Part shown: piece by piece, positions 4,831-7,698 of the stretch
Layout: every line of letters begins with the position of its first letter
How positions within the stretch are numbered: the first letter of the stretch is position 1
Assembly (NCBI GenBank): GCA_003219335.1
Contig: QHOF01000006.1
Span: forward strand, 1 to 7,698
DNA: 7,698 nt
Direction of reading: 5' to 3'
Source: Verrucomicrobiota bacterium
GTDB lineage: Bacteria; Verrucomicrobiota; Verrucomicrobiia; Chthoniobacterales; UBA10450
The notes under the pieces: model-generated
The model's input: only the letters and a program-made list of their open reading frames with translations
What the model was told of the DNA's origin: nothing
Databases searched by the model: none
Made by a program: the position numbers and the translations under genes

Positions 4831-5298
4831 ATGAGCAGTACAAATCTAAGAGTTAACGGCCAGAGCCATGCCCTGGACTTGGATCCGCAAACTCCTCTGC
4901 TCTATGTGCTCAGCGACGATCTCGCACTTCGCGGACCGAAGTTCGGGTGTGGGCTCGGTCAGTGCGGGTCGTGCACGGTGATTGTAAAGGGTCAAGCGAT
5001 TCGCTCTTGTATCACGCCCTTGGCTGCCGTAGCGGGATCTGAAATCACCACGCTCGAGGGACTCGGAACGATCGAGAAGCCCCATCCGATTCAAAAAGCG
5101 TTCATCGACGAGCAGGCCATGCAATGCGGATTTTGCATCAACGGCATCATCATGACAGCCAAAGCATTCCTGGATCAGAACCCAAAGGCGACGGATGCTC
5201 AAATCCGGCAGGCCATGTCCCGCGTGCTGTGCCGTTGTCATGGCCACGGGCGGATGATCCGCGCGATCAAGCGATATGGGCAGGAGGTGAAAGCATGA
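4831..5298 (+). CDS. [2Fe-2S] small subunit of a two-subunit Mo hydroxylase, 155 aa
   Basis: Electron-transfer subunit of a xanthine oxidase-family molybdenum hydroxylase, of the type paired as IorA in isoquinoline 1-oxidoreductase. An N-terminal plant-ferredoxin-like domain carries Cys40, Cys45, Cys48 and Cys60 (GCGLGQCGSC...RSC). A C-terminal four-helix domain carries Cys99, Cys102, Cys134 and Cys136 (CGFC and LCRC). All eight cluster ligands are therefore present, and 155 residues is the normal size. The segment after LCRC reads HGHGRMIRAI where many relatives have GTYxRI; this is a small deviation. It overlaps the large subunit by four bases (ATGA), so the two are co-translated. No FAD subunit is next to it, which fits the IorAB-type layout in which electrons pass to a cytochrome or quinone. 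It lacks its own signal and probably crosses the membrane with its Tat-bearing partner. Confidence 0.92.
   Translation: MSSTNLRVNGQSHALDLDPQTPLLYVLSDDLALRGPKFGCGLGQCGSCTVIVKGQAIRSCITPLAAVAGSEITTLEGLGTIEKPHPIQKAFIDEQAMQCGFCINGIIMTAKAFLDQNPKATDAQIRQAMSRVLCRCHGHGRMIRAIKRYGQEVKA
5282..5290 (+). promoter_or_regulatory. Strong ribosome binding site of the large subunit
   Basis: AGGAGGTGA is a full-length anti-16S complement inside the last codons of the small-subunit gene, 7 bases (counted from AGGAGG) before ATG 5295. It fixes the large-subunit start there and not at upstream in-frame codons such as 5124. Confidence 0.85.
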
Positions 5299-7658
5299 AA
5301 CCGGTGGAGGTTTCGAAGGAACTCACGCCTGACGCATTCGCCGCGCTCGAGAAAACGGGAATCTCGCGGAGGCAGTTCATCGCTAGGTCCGGTGCTTTGA
5401 TTGTCGGCTTCAGCATGGCGGGATTCACGACTCAACTGATCGCCCAGGGTTCGGCCGCGGCCCAGCGCCTCGATGGTGCGGGAAGTAGCCGGCTAGATTC
5501 GTGGGTAGCTATCGGCGGCGACGGCAGTGTGACCGTCTACACCGGGAAATGTGAATTGGGCCAAGGGCTGTATACCGCGCAGAAACAGTTGATCGCCGAA
5601 GAGCTTTGCGTGCCGTTCGATCGCGTGAAATTGATTCAGTGCGACACGGCGCTTACTCCGGACCAGGGGACAACGTCCGGCGCCCAATCGCATCCCACAA
5701 ACTTTAATGACAAAAATCTCGCCCTTGCCGGTGCAACCGCTCGCGAAGCTCTCTTACAGCGAGCATCCGCGCAGCTGGGTGTACCCGTCGATCATCTAGG
5801 CGTGAAAGACGGTGTGATCCGCGCGAAGGCAGACTCCTCCAAGGGCGTCACCTATGCCGAACTGATCGGAGGTCGGACATTCGGCATTCCGCTCAACCCG
5901 GCCGCCAAACGAAAACATCCCAGTGAATGGACGGTCCTTGGAAAGCCGGTGCCGCGCGAGGAGATCCCGGCAATGGTCGCCGGTCAGTTCGAGTTCGTCC
6001 ACAACGTGCGCGTACCCGGCATGGTGCACGGCCAAGTTGTGAGGCCGCCGGCCGTCGGCGCAACGCTCGTCGGCGTCGAGGACACTTCCGTTCGGGGCAT
6101 TCCAGGCATTGTGAAGGTAGTCGTCAAGAAAAATTTTGTCGGCGTGGTCGCAGAGAAGCCGTGGCAAGCCCTTCAGGCGGCAAACAAGTTGAAGGTCACT
6201 TGGACACTTGGTACCGGGCTGCCGCCCCAACGAGATCTCTACGAACACCTCCGTAACCAGAAGCTGACGCGAGACACATTTGTCGTCAACTCGAAGGATG
6301 TCGACGAAAAATTGTCCAGCGCGGCGAGAGTTGTGAAAGCTACGTACCACTACCCTTACCAAATGCATGGATCGGTGGGCAGTTCGTGTGCGGTTGGCGA
6401 TGTAAAGGACGGCAAAGCGACGATCTGGTCGGCGACGCAGGCGGTTTATCCGCTGAAAAACAGCATAGCAACGGTCCTCGGCCTGGCCCCCGAGAACGTG
6501 CGCGTCATATTCAGACTGGGGGCTGGCTGCTACGGCATTAACGGCGCGGACACGGTTTCTTATGACGCCGCGCTTTTGTCCCAGGCAGTTGGCAAACCGG
6601 TGCGGGTGCAGCTCACGCGGAAAGATGAGATGGCGTGGGAGAATTACGGTTTTGCCTTCGTTATCGACCAACGTGCCGGCCTGGATGACCGAGGAACAAT
6701 CATCACTTGGGACCATGAATCGTGGGCTCCGACTTTAGGCGGCCGCCCGGGGCCAAATAATCCGGGCAACGTCATCACGGGCTTTCTGGCCGGCTTTCAG
6801 CCTGCTGCATTCACGCCCAGGGCACCAGCGCCGGACCCGACAGACTTTTCCAACGGCAGCAATGCAGCTCCCTCTTATGTCACCGGCTGTGTGGGCGGAC
6901 GATGCGAAGGGACCGGTGCTGTGGCGAGCCAGCGCGTTCTTACGCACAACGTCAAATCGCTTTTTTGGACAGGCCCCTTGCGCTCGCCGGCGCGCCTGCA
7001 GAACACCTTTGCTCATGAATCGTTCATGGACGAGATCGCCGCCGTGGCGAAGGCAGATCCAGTCGACTATCGCCTGCGCCACCTGCGCGATCCTCGATTA
7101 ATTGAGGTCGTGAAATCCGTAGCGAAGGCAGCAAAATGGGAGACTAGACCGTCACCCCGGCCGGGCATTCGCCGGACCGGCGTTGCCACGGGTCGAGGCG
7201 TTTCGTGTGTGTTGTATGAGGGCGACAACGGATACTGTGCGATGGTGGCTGAAGTTGAGGTCAATCAAGACACGGGCGAGATAACCGCAACACGATTTGT
7301 CATCGCCAGCGACTGCGGACCGATTTCCAATCCCGACGGGTTGAGGAATCAGCTCGAGGGAGGCGCCCTGCATGGCCTGAGCCGGACGCTGCTGGAAGAA
7401 GTGAAGTGGGATGAGCAAAAGGTGACTTCAACCGACTGGTCAAGCTATCCACCGTTGTTCTTAGGCGCCAACGTTCCAAAAATCGAGACCGTTCTCATCA
7501 ACTGGTCTGACGGGATCACGATGGGCGCCGGAGAGACAGCAATCACTGTGACGGCAGCGGCTATCGCCAACGCAGTTTTCGACGCTACTGGCGCCCGCAT
7601 CCGTCAGGTCCCGTTCTCGCGCGAGCGTGTAAAAGCCGCGCTCGCAGCCCGGACCTAA
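5295..7658 (+). CDS. Mo-cofactor large subunit of an isoquinoline 1-oxidoreductase-type hydroxylase, 787 aa
   Basis: Catalytic subunit that would hydroxylate an N-heteroaromatic or oxidise an aldehyde, using water as oxygen source and a molybdopterin cofactor. Residues 24-30 (SRRQFIA) and the hydrophobic stretch to about 49 form a twin-arginine signal, so the folded enzyme is probably exported or membrane-associated. Family landmarks follow in order: YTGKCELGQG (82-91), the PGMVHGQVVRPP segment (241-252), the cofactor-loop region GAGCYGINGAD (409-419), GPLRSPARLQNTFAHE (560-575) and, near the C-terminus, MGAGETAITV with Glu747 as the expected catalytic glutamate, then AAAIANAV and TGARIRQVP. 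The cofactor loop departs from the commoner GGGFGRR form. Length fits IorB-like subunits. ATG 5295 overlaps the partner's stop, and AGGAGGTGA precedes it. An in-frame start at 5124 would add 57 residues encoded within the partner gene, so it is rejected. The substrate cannot be read from the sequence. Confidence 0.92.
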   Translation: MKPVEVSKELTPDAFAALEKTGISRRQFIARSGALIVGFSMAGFTTQLIAQGSAAAQRLDGAGSSRLDSWVAIGGDGSVTVYTGKCELGQGLYTAQKQLIAEELCVPFDRVKLIQCDTALTPDQGTTSGAQSHPTNFNDKNLALAGATAREALLQRASAQLGVPVDHLGVKDGVIRAKADSSKGVTYAELIGGRTFGIPLNPAAKRKHPSEWTVLGKPVPREEIPAMVAGQFEFVHNVRVPGMVHGQVVRPPAVGATLVGVEDTSVRGIPGIVKVVVKKNFVGVVAEKPWQALQAANKLKVTWTLGTGLPPQRDLYEHLRNQKLTRDTFVVNSKDVDEKLSSAARVVKATYHYPYQMHGSVGSSCAVGDVKDGKATIWSATQAVYPLKNSIATVLGLAPENVRVIFRLGAGCYGINGADTVSYDAALLSQAVGKPVRVQLTRKDEMAWENYGFAFVIDQRAGLDDRGTIITWDHESWAPTLGGRPGPNNPGNVITGFLAGFQPAAFTPRAPAPDPTDFSNGSNAAPSYVTGCVGGRCEGTGAVASQRVLTHNVKSLFWTGPLRSPARLQNTFAHESFMDEIAAVAKADPVDYRLRHLRDPRLIEVVKSVAKAAKWETRPSPRPGIRRTGVATGRGVSCVLYEGDNGYCAMVAEVEVNQDTGEITATRFVIASDCGPISNPDGLRNQLEGGALHGLSRTLLEEVKWDEQKVTSTDWSSYPPLFLGANVPKIETVLINWSDGITMGAGETAITVTAAAIANAVFDATGARIRQVPFSRERVKAALAART

Positions 7659-7676
7659 CGGCTTCGACGTTCAACC

Positions 7677-7698
7677 AGCCGAAAACCGCTTGCCAACG
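7677..7698 (+). mobile_element. Start of a third IS91-end repeat copy, cut by the window edge
   Basis: The last 22 bases (AGCCGAAAACCGCTTGCCAA then CG) are identical to 4547-4568 of copy B and similar to 2601-2623 of copy A. The match begins two bases after the place of the transposase stop codon, so this copy appears to lack the transposase tail. It starts 18 bases after the hydroxylase stop codon. Its continuation lies outside the window. Confidence 0.7.

Noticed and set aside
5124..5294. Upstream start for the hydroxylase large subunit
   Set aside because: The added 57 residues are encoded inside the small-subunit gene in another frame and do not resemble the family. ATG 5295 has AGGAGGTGA and the typical ATGA overlap.
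5796..6716. Open frame of 306 codons on the minus strand
   Set aside because: It is antisense to the hydroxylase large subunit, with no ribosome binding site or motif seen.
1..7698. CRISPR array, tRNA or rRNA genes
   Set aside because: I saw no regularly spaced short direct repeats, tRNA cloverleaf elements or conserved rRNA segments. The only repeats are the IS91-derived ends and their inserts.

Overview
The window looks like an accessory, repeat-rich stretch of a bacterial chromosome or large plasmid. It is probably proteobacterial, and a soil or sediment catabolic generalist is plausible. That rests on IS91-family transposase remnants, a VapBC pair, Shine-Dalgarno-led GC-rich genes and a Tat-exported molybdenum hydroxylase. 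I cannot fix the taxon from sequence alone. Base composition shifts between blocks: the dioxygenase gene at the left is visibly less GC-rich than the amidohydrolase gene, and the hydroxylase operon lies between them. This fits a mosaic assembled by mobile elements.

Layout, left to right. (1) 103-1140 (+) encodes a LigB-like class III extradiol dioxygenase homologue. (2) About 1201-1394 is a frameshifted fragment of the middle of an IS91-family transposase gene. (3) 1395-1716 has no gene I can support. (4) vapB-vapC (2315 down to 1717, minus strand) form a toxin-antitoxin operon with an operator-like palindrome inside a well-spaced promoter and almost no leader. (5) 2424-2821 is repeat copy A: the last codons of an IS91-family transposase plus its 3' non-coding end. 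(6) 2875-4233 (+) encodes a Sec-exported amidohydrolase of the prolidase/imidazolonepropionase type. (7) 4258-4766 is repeat copy B, the same transposase tail and end, longer on its left. (8) 4831-5298 and 5295-7658 (+) are the overlapping small [2Fe-2S] and large Mo-cofactor subunits of a two-subunit hydroxylase of the isoquinoline 1-oxidoreductase type. (9) 7677-7698 is 22 bases identical to part of copy B, probably the start of a third repeat copy that runs off the window.

The main point of interest is the architecture. Two unrelated single-gene or single-operon blocks each follow, in the same orientation, a copy of a transposase-less IS91 end. Each end carries a conserved TTGACA-N18-TATrGC promoter-like element pointing into the gene, and ends in a short sequence resembling the replication-origin end (oriIS) of IS91/ISCR elements. 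The units therefore read as [end + promoter]-[catabolic gene]-[end + promoter]-[catabolic operon]-[end...]. This would be a tandem cassette array built by rolling-circle, one-ended transposition. Both transposase tails carry the same 23-nt insertion at the same codon, which breaks the reading frame, yet all five differences downstream of it are synonymous third-position changes in the original frame.

The three enzymes (ring-cleaving dioxygenase homologue, amidohydrolase, Mo hydroxylase) could in principle act on aromatic or N-heteroaromatic compounds. They are not in one operon, and nothing in the sequence proves a shared pathway.
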